This document shows, piece by piece, positions 34,263 through 45,145 of a DNA stretch of 64,000 bases. How positions within the stretch are numbered: position 1 is the stretch's first letter; every line of letters begins with the position of its first letter. A program made the translations under genes and the position numbers. Source of the stretch: Astragalus membranaceus (taxonomy: Eukaryota > Streptophyta > Magnoliopsida > Fabales > Fabaceae); NCBI GenBank assembly GCA_039519185.1, contig CM076846.1, forward strand, positions 147,698,605 to 147,762,604. The letters are read 5' to 3'. The notes under the pieces were generated by a model. The model saw only the letters and a program-made list of their open reading frames with translations. It was not told the DNA's origin and did not search any database.

Positions 34263-35735
34263 AAGAAGAAGGTAACCAAACATGCATGCGGTAATCATAA
34301 AAGAGCCTTCTTTGGCAAATACCAACCACCCACAAGTTTTAAGTTCTCCACCTTCAAGAGGGAGTTTTCTTTTCTTATCCTTAAGTTATATTTGTTTCTT
34401 ACATTGAGGATAATTTGTGATTTAAGTGTGGGGGTGCGTGTTTTAGTATTTATGTTTCTAATTTTTAACAATAAGAAAAGAAAAAAAAGTTGTTATTTTT
34501 GCATGTTTTTTCCATGAATTCTTAGTTTGCATAAGTTGTGGGTGATTTTACTATTTTAGGACCATAGGTGTTGTGACATGATTTGATTGATTTCTTGTTG
34601 CTCTTGGTTTAATAAGTTGGATATGAGCACTAAATTTTGCATCGTTTGTGATAGTCAGTGTCCCTGGTGAGAATTGAGCCTTTTAATGGATGGACTCCAT
34701 TTTGCCATTCTCTCCTTTCTTGTGTGTGACTCACTCATGTTTGTTAGTTACTCTAGAACTTGACTTGATTTTTGTTGAAACACTTGTTCACATGCATGTT
34801 TGAAATGGTCTAGGCAATTCTGTTTTTTTTAGCTACTAGCCAAATAAGCATTCCCTGAATTTATCCCTTTGTGTAAGCCCATTTGAGCCTTTTATCCAAT
34901 TCTTTGTTTTATAGCTCTTTACAAGCCTAAAAGTGAAAAACAATGTTATTACCCAATCTTAGAGGATGAATGAGCTTTGAATTGAAAATTGTTAAATTCA
35001 TAAGTGTGAGGGGGTCCAAATTGTGCAATTGTGGTTCTCACTTGAGTTAGTTCTTGGGTTCTCAATGGAAAGTTTGGCATGTACATTTGTATAGAAAAAT
35101 ATTTCCCAAAAAAAAAAAGAGAAAGAAAGAAAGAAAGAAAAAGTGTGCATTTCTTTTAATTTTTGTTTCAAAAAGAATGAAAGTGTGTAGAGAGAGTTAT
35201 GTGGAGAAGTATCAAAATAGAGAAACTTATCATACCTTGTTGAAGTTGGATCATTTCATGCTCACTTTACAATTGATTTTCATTGCTTCTTTGCCATCTT
35301 TGATTCTTTTTAGCCTAGTTCCCCATTAGGATTATCCCACCTTGACATTGGCCTCATCAACCCTTATAAAGACCTTTTGATCTTATGTGCATGTGTTCTT
35401 AAGTGTGGATGTTAGAAGCTTGTCAAGCATATGGTAGTGTTAACTCTCAATGATGTGCTTAGTATATATATGAGAGTAAACACAAGCCTAGACACTTGAG
35501 TGATTTAGAGCGTTACTTATACATATCCTGTGAGGACTCATCAGTTATGATTCACTCTTTGGTACTCTATCCTCTTGTTTTCCTTGATTGTAATTAAGTT
35601 CTATCTCTGATTATCATTCTCCTTGAAGCCTAAAAAAATCAACTCTCTTACAACTTTGCATTCTTTGGGTTCATTGGAAATTCATGTGCTATTTTTATGT
35701 CTTGTTTTGTGTGTTTTGCCCGGAGTGCAAAAGCT
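34263..35735 (+). other. 3' internal region, no gene
   Basis: A TTTAAGTGTGGGGGTG purine phrase at 34415-34432 resembles the PPT and may be left from the deletion. Repetitive GAAAGAAA sequence lies at 35113-35140. No credible ORF. Confidence 0.5.
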
Positions 35736-35751
35736 TAAGTGTGGGGGAATT
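35736..35751 (+). other. Polypurine tract
   Basis: TTAAGTGTGGGGGAATT ends where the LTR starts (TGATCGG at 35752); it is the form common in Athila/Tat elements. Confidence 0.7.
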
Positions 35752-36412
35752 TGATCGGTGCATTTTAATGCACTCTTTATAGCTTTTCACATGGTGTTTT
35801 TGATTGTGTTCTGTGTCTAATATTTAAGTATTAGCGCGTTTCTAGACTTTGGGTCTTATTTGAGCAATATAGCAATTTGATGACTACTTCTTGTTTTTAT
35901 TGCATATTGACCACTGTCTACTCTGCTGGCCATAACTTTGGCTCTGGTTATCCGATGGAGGCGTACGAGCATGAGTTGGAAAGCTAAGGAACAGAGCTAC
36001 AATTATTATGAAAAGCTCGAAACCCAATTCTGAAGTCTTGAAGGTCAAAACTGTGAATTACCGAAGCAGTTTAGTCAATTACGGGTTTATGGGCCAATTA
36101 CTATTTTTTATCGGGCTTTTATCCAAGAACCTAGTTAGTGGATTAGGGTTTTTGTTTTGTCCTAGTTATTTATGCTGATTAGCTGCCGCTTTGAACTCTC
36201 TTACGCATTCCTTTTCAATTTTACGTCTTTGAGCTCTAACCTCCATGGAAGCTTAAGCCCTATATCAATCTACTGGTGAAGGGTGCTGCTTGTAAAGATT
36301 TTGAGGTTCGGTACTTAATGTTTATTTCGTTTTTATGTTTTTAATTCTTTCTCTATCAATTTCATCTCCGTTTTTATGATTCGGTTTTGCTTAATCACTT
36401 AATCATGATTGT
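35752..36412 (+). repeat. 3' LTR, truncated at its end
   Basis: It begins TGATCGGTGCATTTTAATGCAC, with a GTGCATT/AATGCAC hairpin at the very start, and follows the 5' LTR until AATCATGATT, with an internal deletion near 36340-36375. The copia fragment follows at once. Confidence 0.8.
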
Positions 36413-37498
36413 TTTGAAAGCATAGCTAAACATATCTGCAGAAAACCCATATCTAGTAGGTGGTCTAATGTTCCTTCTATCCCCGTCCCTTGCTAGAAGA
36501 TAGTCACCCTCTTCAGTGTGCTCATTATCAACAAGGTCTGCTTCCTCATTGTTTTGATCATTGTCTTGTTCTGCTGGTTGAGTTTGATGATTGTCTTCAT
36601 CACTGTGCTCCACCTCAAAATCAAAACTATCAAGCTCTTTTTGATCAGTAGCTTGATCTTCTGCACTCCTAGATGACTTGTAAAATTTTGTTTCATTGAA
36701 TTTTACATCTCTACTAATGATGCATCTTTTGCTTTCTATGCACCATACCTTGTAGCCTTTGACTCCTTCAGGATAACCTACAAAATAACATTTTCTAGCC
36801 CTTGGAACCAACTTGCCCTCATTAACATGATAATAGGCAATACATCCAAAAACTTTCAAGTGTGAATAACCAGTTATCTTGCCATTCCATACTTCATGAG
36901 GAGTTTTTAGATTTATTGCTGTTGAAGGACTCATGTTAATGAGATAGCATGCTGTGTGCGCAGCTTTTGCCCAAAAGTTTACCTGCATACTAGAGTTAGA
37001 TAACATACACCTCATTCTTTCCAAAATAGTCCTATTCATCCTTTCAGCTAGGCCATTTTGTTAAGGGGTATTCCTAACAGTTTTATGCCTAATTATGCCA
37101 TGATCTTTACAATAGCTAGTGAATTACTCACTACAAAACTCTAAGCCATTATCAGTTCTTAAAGTTTTAACTTTCCTTTCAGTTTTGGTTTCTATCATGA
37201 TTTTCCATTCCTTAAAAGCCTTAAAAGCTTCATCTTTACTTTTAAGAAAATAAATCCAAACCTTCCTACTGAAATCATCTAAGAAAGTAATAAAATACTT
37301 ATTGCCTCCATGTGAAGTCACCCTTGTTGGTCCCCATAGATCACTATGGACATAGTCAAGAACTCCCTTTGTGGAATGATTGGCCTTGGAGAACTTCACC
37401 CTATGCATTTTCCCTAGAACACAGTGTTCACAGAAAGGTGGAACTCCAACCTTGTCCTCACCTAGGACTCCCTTTGTGCCAAGAATTTGCTTTCCCCT
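36413..37498 (-). pseudogene. Ty1/copia integrase, broken
   Basis: Read leftward: the zinc-binding end (CEHC, near 37430), the core with DLWGP, FLDDFSRKVWIYFLK and LRTDNGLEF (37370-37135), then NGLAERMNRT, FWAKAAHTACYLIN, the VFGC region and the acidic linker toward RT (37060-36430). Stops interrupt it at the gag-PR end near 37497, after EFCSE near 37123 and in the TP-x-QNG motif near 37062, the last a CAA-to-TAA type change. RT and RNase H are absent, cut by the junction at 36412. Confidence 0.85.
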
Positions 37499-38667
37499 TT
37501 AACTAACATGACCCAGCCTCTGGTGCCATAGCACTATCTTGCTGCAGCATTCTGATGCTATAGCAGCACATCCCATGACAGCACTACCTTTCAGAATGTA
37601 GATTCCATGTTTCCTGTAACCCTCCATCACAACTGTCGACCCTTTCATGACCTTGAGAATACCATCCCGAGACTCAAAAGAACACCCATTTTCTTCTAAC
37701 ATACCTAGAGATATTAAATTCCTTTTTAGTTTAGGAACATATCTCACACCTGTTAGAACCCTTTGTGTACCATCTTCAAATCTCAACATTATGGAACCAA
37801 TTTCCATTACCTTGTATGCTGTATTGTTGCCCATAATGACACTCCCAACATCAACCTCCTTAAGACTGATGAACCATTCTTTCTTAGGGGTCATGTGATA
37901 TGAACACCCTGTATCTTCAACCCATTCATCTTCATTAAGACTTGATGTTGCCATTAAAACATCAACACATAGGTAACTATCTGTGACAATTGAAGCACTT
38001 GCCACATCTTCTTCACCCTTCTTCTTAGATTTTAACTCTGGGCAATCTTTTCTAAAATGCTGCATCTTCTCACATTTATAACACTTCTTCTTGGATTTAT
38101 CTTTATCCGTAGATTTGTTTTCACCCTTATTTTTCTGTTTTGATTTCTTTTGTTTCGTAGCCTTTTTCTCAAAGATACCCTTAACAAACAGCCCTTCACT
38201 ACTTTGCTCTTCTTTAATCTCTGATTTCCTTTTCATATCCTTTGACATCAATGCGGATTGAACATCTTCAAGTGATAAATATTCTTTGCCATATAAGAGA
38301 GTGTCACATAAACTCTCATATGACTTAGGCAACGAATTTACCAAAAGAATTGCTTGATCCTCATCTTCAATCTTGATGTCAATGTTCTCAAGATCAAGGA
38401 TGATCTTGTGGAACTCATCAATGTGATCCTCCACTGATTTTCCAGGTTGCATTTTGAAAGCAAATGCCCTTTGTTTCAAATAGAGACGGTTTGCAACAGA
38501 CTTTGTCATATAAAGACTCTCCAACTTGAGCCAAATTGCTACTGGAGTTGTTTCTTTAATGACTTCTCTTAGTGGTTTGTCACCTAAACTGAGGATAAGC
38601 ACTCCATGAGCCCTTTCCATTGCCTCTGCCTTCTCCTCTGCAGTGAGCCTCGAAGGTAATCTGTTCT
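37499..38667 (-). pseudogene. Ty1/copia gag and protease, 5'-truncated
   Basis: A frame of about 390 codons holds the gag core (SLGDKPLREV, IWLKLESLYMTKS, NRLYLKQRAFAFKM, VEDHIDEFHKIILDL), a CCHC knuckle (CYKCEKMQHFRKDC, near 38075), a lysine-rich stretch before it, and the protease with D-T-G in WVEDTGCSYHMT (near 37910). It runs into the integrase zinc region (LWHQRLGHVS) before the first stop. The normal N-terminal ~60 residues of gag are missing: foreign sequence begins at 38668. Although open, the piece is not a functional gene. The Tork/Tnt1-like flavour is a guess. Confidence 0.85.
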
Positions 38668-38860
38668 TGTAACAGCCCAGGTCCAATGCATTGGCCACCC
38701 CAGCACTATTACATCACGGTCTTTTCTACCCCCCTTGTAGAATTTTTGCCTTCCGTGGGAATCGAACCTTGCACCTGAGGCATAAGTGCAAGTTAAACAC
38801 ACCCCAGCACTGTTACATCACGGTCTTTTCTACCCCCCTTGTATCCTGTTATGTTGGTTT
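38668..38860. repeat. LTR-end-like fragment with a direct repeat
   Basis: It starts TGTAACAGCCC, like a gypsy LTR terminus. CCAGCACT(A/G)TTACATCACGG and the 20 bases after it occur twice, about 105 bp apart (about 38700 and 38805). Between them GGGAATCGAACC (minus strand GGTTCGATTCCC) looks like a Pol III B box, so a SINE is possible, but no A box was found. Confidence 0.35.
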
Positions 38861-39733
38861 TAGGGGAAAAGCATTTCAAATGCTGCAAAGAACAAGGGCT
38901 CTCCTAATTGCCCCCTCATACCTTGCAATTTTGTTGTATTAGATACCCTCATAAATAAAAATTTGTTGAAAACCTTTTGGTTATATCCAAAACCAGTGAC
39001 AAAAGCCAACAAGAGCTTCCCGCAAGTGACTTTGTTTGGATTTATCTCTTAAATGTTTAGGGTGTAGGTTGTAGCTAAATGCATGTGTATTGAATCCCAT
39101 ATGTTTAATCTTATGTGTTCCATTTCCATTTTGCAGGGTACGAGTACGACAGTTCGACTTAAATGACATTAGTTATTCTATTTTAGTATAGTTTTTGCAT
39201 TTTGTTGGTAACACTTGTGAATGTAATATATACTTCAATAATTATAGGGATTATTGTCGGTGGTTCATTTCTTTTAGTATTTCTACTTAGCATTGTAGTG
39301 AATGCTAATAGAGACATGGATCATATACTCTTGTTGAATTTCTTTTTAATATGTTGGCTCAATAATATTGGGGTTATGAATGGATGATTGTTGCTATAGT
39401 TGCAATTGTCTTCGGTATGTAATAAAAAATATTTGTGGTGCTTGAATAGATGACTGTTGGGATATAGTTTTTTTTTCTGTGAATTAATATTTCCGACGGA
39501 TTTGTAACGGATTTGCGACGAAAATTTGCGATGGATATTTGTGAGGGATTTGCTAAGGATATTTGCAAGGGATTTGCGATGGATATTAGTGAGGGATTTC
39601 TGACGGAATTTGCGAGGGATTTGCGACGGAAGCGTTTGCAAGGGAAAATTCCGTCGGAAACGTGAATTAGCGACGGATTTTCCTGCTTTTGCGAAGGATT
39701 TTTCCCTTCGAAATCACCGGAATTCTTGTAGTG
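38861..39733. mobile_element. CACTA transposon terminus
   Basis: The right end reads ...GAATTCTTGTAGTG, the reverse complement of the CACTACAAGAA terminus. The 230 bp before it are packed with GACGGATTTG/GCGAYGGATTTG-type subterminal repeats in both orientations (39493-39710), as is usual for En/Spm elements. No left terminus or transposase was found, and the left limit is approximate. Confidence 0.7.
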
Positions 39734-39742
39734 TCACTACTA

Positions 39743-40029
39743 CTACCTCCGTCCCATTTTATAAGTTAGTTTTAGCAAAATCAATTTGTTACATTTATAA
39801 GTATGATTTATAATTTCAAGGAAACATTTAATATTCTTTTCCACTCATGCCCTTCTTAATTATGACAATTTTTATATTTAATAAATTATTTATATTTATC
39901 TATTTAGAGAGATAAATGGTTAAATGGAAAATTAGACAACACTTTTTATAAAATCTCAACTATTAATCAATTTTCTTAATGAATGTGTGTGTCAAAACCT
40001 TAAACTACATATAAAATGGGAGGAAGTAG
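39743..40029. mobile_element. Stowaway-type MITE
   Basis: The ends are CTACCTCCGTCCCATTTTAT and ATATAAAATGGGAGGAAGTAG, an inverted repeat of the Stowaway CTCCGTCCC form, flanked by TA (39741-39742, 40030-40031). Length 287 bp, AT-rich, non-coding. It sits 9 bases from the CACTA end. Confidence 0.88.
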
Positions 40030-40031
40030 TA

Positions 40032-40282
40032 TATTCCTTACTCTTTTTTTGAAACAGAAGAATTATTTTATCATAATGCAACCAAATAATGGCACAAAGG
40101 TGAACCAAAACTTAGCAGCAAAATGATTACATGGTCAAATGTAAATGTAAAGTCTAATACAAAACTACCCCACCCCAAAAGCAAAACAAGACGTGATATC
40201 ATATAATAATTGAAGAAAGCCACCCTCTAATGTGAAGTCACGGTCCAAACAGAGCCACACCATAATGTAACTTGAAACACTT
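40032..40282 (-). other. Flank of the MULE, no clear gene
   Basis: On the minus strand a frame entering from the other side of the MULE continues to a stop near 40242. Otherwise there is nothing recognisable. Confidence 0.3.
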
Positions 40283-40292
40283 TGCAGAATGC

Positions 40293-40633
40293 GGCAAAAA
40301 ATCCACTGTAGCACCAAATTTTTTTTTTTTACCAAAATAGCACACCTTTTAGATTATTTACCAAACTAGCACACATTTCATTTTTAGTTCAGAAGTCGCC
40401 CCCCCCCAAAACGACTTCTGAACTAAAAATTCTAATTTTTTTTTAAAAACTAGTTCAGAAGTCGCCCCCCCAGGGTGACTTCTGAACTGTGTTTTTTAAT
40501 TTTTTTTATTATTATATATTAATTTAAATAAATTTAATTTAATTAATTTAGAAAATTAATATTGTTAATTCTAAATTAATTGTTAAATTTTTGGTGAAAA
40601 AAAAATATTTCAACACGTTAATGTATTTAAAGT
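40293..40633 (+). repeat. Left TIR of the MULE
   Basis: It holds two perfect hairpins with the same arm: TAGTTCAGAAGTCG (40385-40398) with 40412-40425, and AGTTCAGAAGTC (40452-40463) with 40477-40488. The loops contain runs of 7-9 C. The rest is AT-rich. Confidence 0.9.
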
Positions 40634-40790
40634 GTCGGTAAGATATCGTGCGTCCAAAAGTGTCGGCAACATCAAGACCATTAAAAAAACACCAAAAAAA
40701 CACGGATTACATTGATTGAAAAATATATTACTACAACGGAAATAAACATAAATACTAAAACATGTCAGAAATAAATACATTTATTTTTGA

Positions 40791-43436
40791 CTAGTCTAGA
40801 TTGCGGTTTGGACAGTTATTTTTGTTGTGACCCTCATTTCTACAAATGCCGCATCTCTTTGTTCGACTACCCCTTTCTCTTTGATCCATCTCTGTACGAA
40901 TACGGGTAGACTGTGGACGACCCTTTTTATCTCTCCGTTTAGATGGATCATGCTGCAGTTCTGGGCCATTGAAATCAGGCCATGACAACTCAGATGGCAA
41001 TGGTGGGAACTCCTCTAAGTATGTATTATAAACATACTGCATTGTGTACTGTGGTTGCACGAATTCCATGTGATCGTAATTAACTTTTGAACATGCCGCG
41101 ATCACATGGGAACAAGGATAGTGCAGTGCCTGAAATTCCCCACACTCACACGTCATGTCTCTGAAGTTAACCACGAATGTGCCCGCGGGTCTCCCACTTT
41201 GTGGTCGTATAATTTCTTCCACTCTGAACAATTTTTGGGCACGGTCGTGAATTGCCACGTTGTGCGTGTTCGAGACAGCTCGGTTGTGATCTATTTTTTC
41301 CATCAATTTTTCAGAGTACATAGTTCCCGACTCTAACATTGCCTGTGCCTGGGTTCCCTTTTTGACAAAAGTCTCGTTCAGCCTAAAATATGAGGCCGCT
41401 ATCAAAGAATGTATAGGGAGATTTCGCAGGCCCTTGATCACTTTATTAATGCACTCAGCAAGGTTGGTTGTCATGTGCCCCCAACGGTAACCTCCATCGC
41501 ACCACTGCATCAATTGTTCGGGGTTTATGTCCTCAACCCAAGCCACTCCATCAGGACCCACTTCACCACCAATCTTGACTTTGTAGTGATTGGCGGATAT
41601 TTGTGTCATTGAGTATGCTGAAGCAACAAAACATAATGTTGGTAAAGAAGTTATGAAAAAAATATTAGGGGTTTTTTTTATAAAAAAATAATACTCACCC
41701 ATATTGACCATAGCTTTCCTGGCCGAAGTGTTCTTGAAGTGTCTCATGAAGTTCTGTGCTATGTGACGAATACAAAGCACGTGCTTCCAACTGCTGTCTA
41801 CCCGCCTAACAGCACTTTTGATAGACTCGTGTCTATCCGATATCAAACAGAGACCCTCCTGGGGTGTCACCCACGCTCTTAAACGGGATAGAAAGAAGTA
41901 CCAAGCATCAGCTGTCTCACCCTCCACAACTGCATATGCTATTGGGAAGCAGTTGTTCCTTCCATCTTGTGCAATTGCCAACAGAAGACATCCTTTGTAC
42001 CTACCGTACAACCATGTTCCATCGACAGAGACAACTGGCTTGCAAAAATTGAAGCCTTTGATGCACGGCCCAAAACTCCAGAAGATGCGGTGGAAGACAC
42101 CCTTGCCATAAACTTCTTGGCCATTCTCATAGACTGGTTTGTACTCCCAGTCGCACACACTGTTTGGAATGTAGTGAGAAAAAGCACGAAGCCACATTGT
42201 TACTTTATTGTAAGACTCCTCCCAATTACCATAGATCCTCTCGATTGCTTTTTGTTTTGCAATCCAAGCCTTCCTGTAGGAACTTTGGTATGTGTACCTC
42301 GCCCTTATGTGTGCTATCAACACGGACACGGATATTGTCGGATCCGACTTTACCAGTTCAAGCATGCTGTCACACATGAGGGTCGCGGTCAGCTGGCGGT
42401 GATCTTGAGAAAGAGTCCCTGTTGTACATGTATGTGGCTCTTCCAACTGTGTAATCTCCCATATGCTAGACCTTTTACCGAATCTGACGACACACCTCCA
42501 CAAACAGTTTTCGTGTACACAACAAACAATCCATCTAGTTGTATTAGATGCTTCGACTCTAAAATCGAGTGATTTGTGGAGGTGATATGTCTGTATGAAG
42601 TGTTGGGCTAATTCTTTTGTGGCAAATTTCATTCCCTTCTGGAGTTGGTTGGGGTCTTCATTAGCTAACTCGTGGTTCCTGTCCATTGAATGGCCATACT
42701 CAGCATCATCAGCTTCCATGTTGTCAGCTGTGATGTTTACAAAATGTGGGACAGGCTCATGGAATGCAACAGTATTGTGGGGAGTTGCTACAATTGGTTC
42801 CTCAGCGTCTTCACGCTGAAGAATATCATCCTCATTTTCGCTAAAGTCGCCAACTTCTTCGTTATGCACACCATGAAGTATACTAATAGGTGGGGTGGTG
42901 TTTAGGTCAAGAGGGTTTTGTGAGGCTGATGGAATGGATTCATGGTGACTCTGTGATGATGAAGGATTGAATTGATGGTAAGTAGATGGAGTGAAGTCAG
43001 GGTATGGGGTTTCTGTTTGAGAAGAAGGTATGGCGAATTGTGAAGAAGATGGAATCGCCTGAGTTGGCTGGGTTTGTGTGTAGTTTGAAGGAGCATCAAC
43101 CAAATCTGCATATACTTCTGGTGTAGATAGACCTAAGTGTTTACATGTCTTGAATTGTTCTAACATAAGATCGACATCATCATTAGAAATTAGATGCAAA
43201 CCACCGTAAAATTTGTGGCCAGTTGTGAGAGTTGTGGGGTAACGGTAGATAAGACTAGAAACCATTTTTGAATGGTCAGGAGAGGTTTTTCTTTCAATGG
43301 CTTGTCTAAGTTGATCTAATGTGAATTTAGACTTTAGTTTGAGAAGGAATGTGTTATCGCACGTAAAAACAACACCCTCTGTGTTTGTGTTTTCAACGAC
43401 ACCGTTGTAAAAAACTGTGATAAAAACTGGAGCCAT
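40791..43436 (-). CDS. MURA-like MULE transposase
   Basis: From the ATG at 43436 the frame gives 881 codons, about 854 if the intron at 41618-41698 is removed. In order: a PB1-like N-terminal domain (about 1-110), a Ser/Pro/Gln and then acidic linker (115-250), a WRKY-GCM1-type zinc domain with C306, C311, H335, C337, the MULE catalytic core with D472 (VSVDGTW), D534 (LISDRH) and E661 (TNLAECINK), a SWIM finger C763-x-C-x9-C775-x-H777, and a CCHC knuckle at the C-terminus (CGICRNEGHNKNNC). The enzyme would bind the TIRs and cut and join the element in the nucleus. All catalytic residues are present and there is no stop. A TATA box lies about 85 bases upstream. An upstream TTG is in frame, but the ATG is the natural start. 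Confidence 0.93.
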   Translation of the reverse strand: MAPVFITVFYNGVVENTNTEGVVFTCDNTFLLKLKSKFTLDQLRQAIERKTSPDHSKMVSSLIYRYPTTLTTGHKFYGGLHLISNDDVDLMLEQFKTCKHLGLSTPEVYADLVDAPSNYTQTQPTQAIPSSSQFAIPSSQTETPYPDFTPSTYHQFNPSSSQSHHESIPSASQNPLDLNTTPPISILHGVHNEEVGDFSENEDDILQREDAEEPIVATPHNTVAFHEPVPHFVNITADNMEADDAEYGHSMDRNHELANEDPNQLQKGMKFATKELAQHFIQTYHLHKSLDFRVEASNTTRWIVCCVHENCLWRCVVRFGKRSSIWEITQLEEPHTCTTGTLSQDHRQLTATLMCDSMLELVKSDPTISVSVLIAHIRARYTYQSSYRKAWIAKQKAIERIYGNWEESYNKVTMWLRAFSHYIPNSVCDWEYKPVYENGQEVYGKGVFHRIFWSFGPCIKGFNFCKPVVSVDGTWLYGRYKGCLLLAIAQDGRNNCFPIAYAVVEGETADAWYFFLSRLRAWVTPQEGLCLISDRHESIKSAVRRVDSSWKHVLCIRHIAQNFMRHFKNTSARKAMVNMGEYYFFIKKTPNIFFITSLPTLCFVASAYSMTQISANHYKVKIGGEVGPDGVAWVEDINPEQLMQWCDGGYRWGHMTTNLAECINKVIKGLRNLPIHSLIAASYFRLNETFVKKGTQAQAMLESGTMYSEKLMEKIDHNRAVSNTHNVAIHDRAQKLFRVEEIIRPQSGRPAGTFVVNFRDMTCECGEFQALHYPCSHVIAACSKVNYDHMEFVQPQYTMQYVYNTYLEEFPPLPSELSWPDFNGPELQHDPSKRRDKKGRPQSTRIRTEMDQRERGSRTKRCGICRNEGHNKNNCPNRNLD
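41618..41698 (-). other. Probable in-frame 81-bp intron
   Basis: On the minus strand, G^GTGAGTATT opens and TTGCTTCAG^C closes an AT-rich 81-bp stretch with a pyrimidine-rich 3' end. Its 27 codons contain no stop and encode a hydrophobic, Phe-rich stretch that interrupts the region between the second Asp and the Glu. Splicing keeps the frame, so retained and spliced forms could both be translated. Confidence 0.7.
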
Positions 43437-43518
43437 TTTTGTGTGCAAGGGGGAAAGAGAGTCAGAAGAGGAGAGGATTGGGGGTGTTGGTGTGGTGAGT
43501 TACAAGACTAAGAGTCCC

Positions 43519-43526
43519 TATTTATA
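43519..43526 (-). promoter_or_regulatory. TATA box of the transposase gene
   Basis: TATAAATA on the minus strand, about 85 bases before the ATG at 43436, followed upstream by 28-bp repeats. Confidence 0.7.
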
Positions 43527-43557
43527 GATAGTGGGGTGAATAGTACACATACCAATT

Positions 43558-43664
43558 AACGGTCAAGATCTTGCCGACACTAATAAACGGTCAAGATCTT
43601 GCCGACACTAATAAACGGTCAAGATCTTGCCGACAATAATAAACGGTCAAGATCTTGCCAACAG
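43558..43664 (+). repeat. Four 28-bp repeats with a CAAGATCTTG palindrome
   Basis: Units at 43561, 43589, 43617 and 43645: GGTCAAGATCTTGCCGACAC plus TAATAAAC. Related units lie before the second gene at about 44977-45085 (GGCCTAGATTTTGCCGACATT). Confidence 0.9.
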
Positions 43665-43668
43665 AAGA

Positions 43669-43775
43669 CATTGTGCAGAGTGCTGCGTTGTGCAGAGTGC
43701 TGCGTTGTGCAGAGTGCTGCATTGTGCAGAGTGTGCATTGTGCAGAGTGTGCATTGTGCAGAGTGCTGCATTATT
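43669..43775 (+). repeat. TTGTGCAGAGTG tandem repeats
   Basis: Six copies of (A/G)TTGTGCAGAGTG with 5-6 bp spacers. A matching array of four is at 44887-44952. Confidence 0.9.
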
Positions 43776-43778
43776 GTA

Positions 43779-44862
43779 GAGGGATGAAAACAAAAATCAA
43801 AATTATCATTTCCCCTCCATTATGGCCCTAGGTCGACTTCATCAAGTGTATTTTTTTAAACATGGGGAAAAAATTAAATTAGTGGAAAAAAGGAAAAAAA
43901 GTTTGGTGAAAAACCAAATTAGGGTTAGGATAAAAAATGATTTTCACTACACTTTCTAATAAATAATTTCCTTACTTAAACATTTTTAATTTTTTTTTTC
44001 ATCACCAAAGTTTAGTAATATACTTTGTCTACAAGGTCTAATGTTTAAAAGAATTAAAAAAAAAGTTGTTAGACATAAAAATGAAACTAAAGTTAGCTAA
44101 AAAATCATTTTCCACACTTAGTAAAAAATTGTTCCAACCTAAATTTTTTTCCTTCTACAACTCAAATTTAACTCAATGACTCCTACATGAAACTTGTATA
44201 ATTTAGTTCAGAACCTCTACAATAATGTCATTCAATTTTTTCATTTTTTAAAATTTGTTAACATAGTCAAAAATTAATTGAAACTAGACAACAATATGAC
44301 ACATCTAAAAACAAACAAATGCATGTGAATAAATGTCATAAACCATAATCTAGCCATGTGAAGAACATAGACACAAGGATCTTGACAAATTCATGTGAAT
44401 AAATGTCATAATTCATTTTTAGGTTTATGTGAATGATTTTGAATGAAGAATATGGACAAAGGCATGTGAAGTATTGTAATGAGGGATGAAAACAAAAAAT
44501 CAAAATTATCATTTCCCCTCCATTATGGCCCTAGGTCGACTTCATCAAGTGTGTTTTTTTAAACATGGGGAAAAAATTAAATTAGTGGAAAAAAGGAAAA
44601 AAAGTTTGGTTAAAAACCAAATTAGGGTTAGGTTAAAAAATGATTTTCACTACACTTTCTAATAAATAATTTCCTTACTTAAACATTTTTAATTTTTTTT
44701 TTCATCACCAAAGTTTAGTACTATACTTTGTCTACAAGGTCTAATGTTTAAAAGAATTAAAAAAAAAGTTGTTAGACATAAAAATTAAACTAAAGTTAGC
44801 TAAAAAATCATTTTCCACACTTAGTAAAAAATTGTTCCAACCTAAATTTTTTTTCTTCCACA
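43779..44862 (+). repeat. 382-bp direct duplication with a 320-bp spacer
   Basis: 43779-44160 recurs at 44481-44862 with few differences, both starting GAGGGATGAAAACAAAAA. AT-rich and non-coding. The spacer (44161-44480) has shorter repeats of CATGTGAATAAATGTCATAA. Confidence 0.9.
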
Positions 44863-44886
44863 AACAAAGGCATGTGAATAAATGTC

Positions 44887-45085
44887 ATTGTGCAGAGTGT
44901 ACATTGTGCAGAGTGTGCATTGTGCAGAGTGTGCATTGTGCAGAGTGTGCATAGTGCTGAGGTCTTATTTTATTGAACGGCCTAGATTTTGCCGACATTA
45001 TTTAACGGCCTAGATTTTGCCGACATTATTAAACGGCCAAGATTTTGCCGACACAATTTAACGCCCTAGATTTTGCCGACACTAA
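44887..45085 (+). repeat. Second set of promoter repeats, mirror order
   Basis: Four TTGTGCAGAGTGTGCA units (17-bp period) are followed by four ACGGCCTAGATTTTGCCGACATT-type units, ending 60 bp before the TATA box of the second gene. Sequence orientation is the same as on the left; only the order of modules is mirrored. Confidence 0.88.
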
Positions 45086-45145
45086 ACCCTACAATCAACG
45101 GTTATGATCATCCTAAATCAACGGCTCGCACACGATCACCTCTAT

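Larger units (their letters stand above)
31858..36412 (+). mobile_element. Non-autonomous Athila/Tat-like element
   Basis: Two LTR copies (31858-33037 and 35752-36412) flank a 2.7-kb internal region with a PBS, one short ORF and a PPT. The left LTR lacks about its first 55 bases and the right LTR its last half, so no target repeat remains; the right one is cut at a join with a minus-strand copia fragment. The single ORF keeps pieces of gag and pol but no protease, RT or integrase. Confidence 0.8.

Noticed and set aside
38745..38800. SINE or tRNA-like gene
   Set aside because: Only a B-box-like GGTTCGATTCCC on the minus strand; no A box or cloverleaf.
41818..42572. Plus-strand open frames of 97 and 201 codons
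   Set aside because: Antisense shadows of the MULE transposase, which is intact in the opposite frame.
43941..43965. CACTAC sequence as a left CACTA terminus pairing with 39733
   Set aside because: It reads CACTACACTTTC, not CACTACAAGAA, lies inside the MULE repeat block and has no subterminal repeats.
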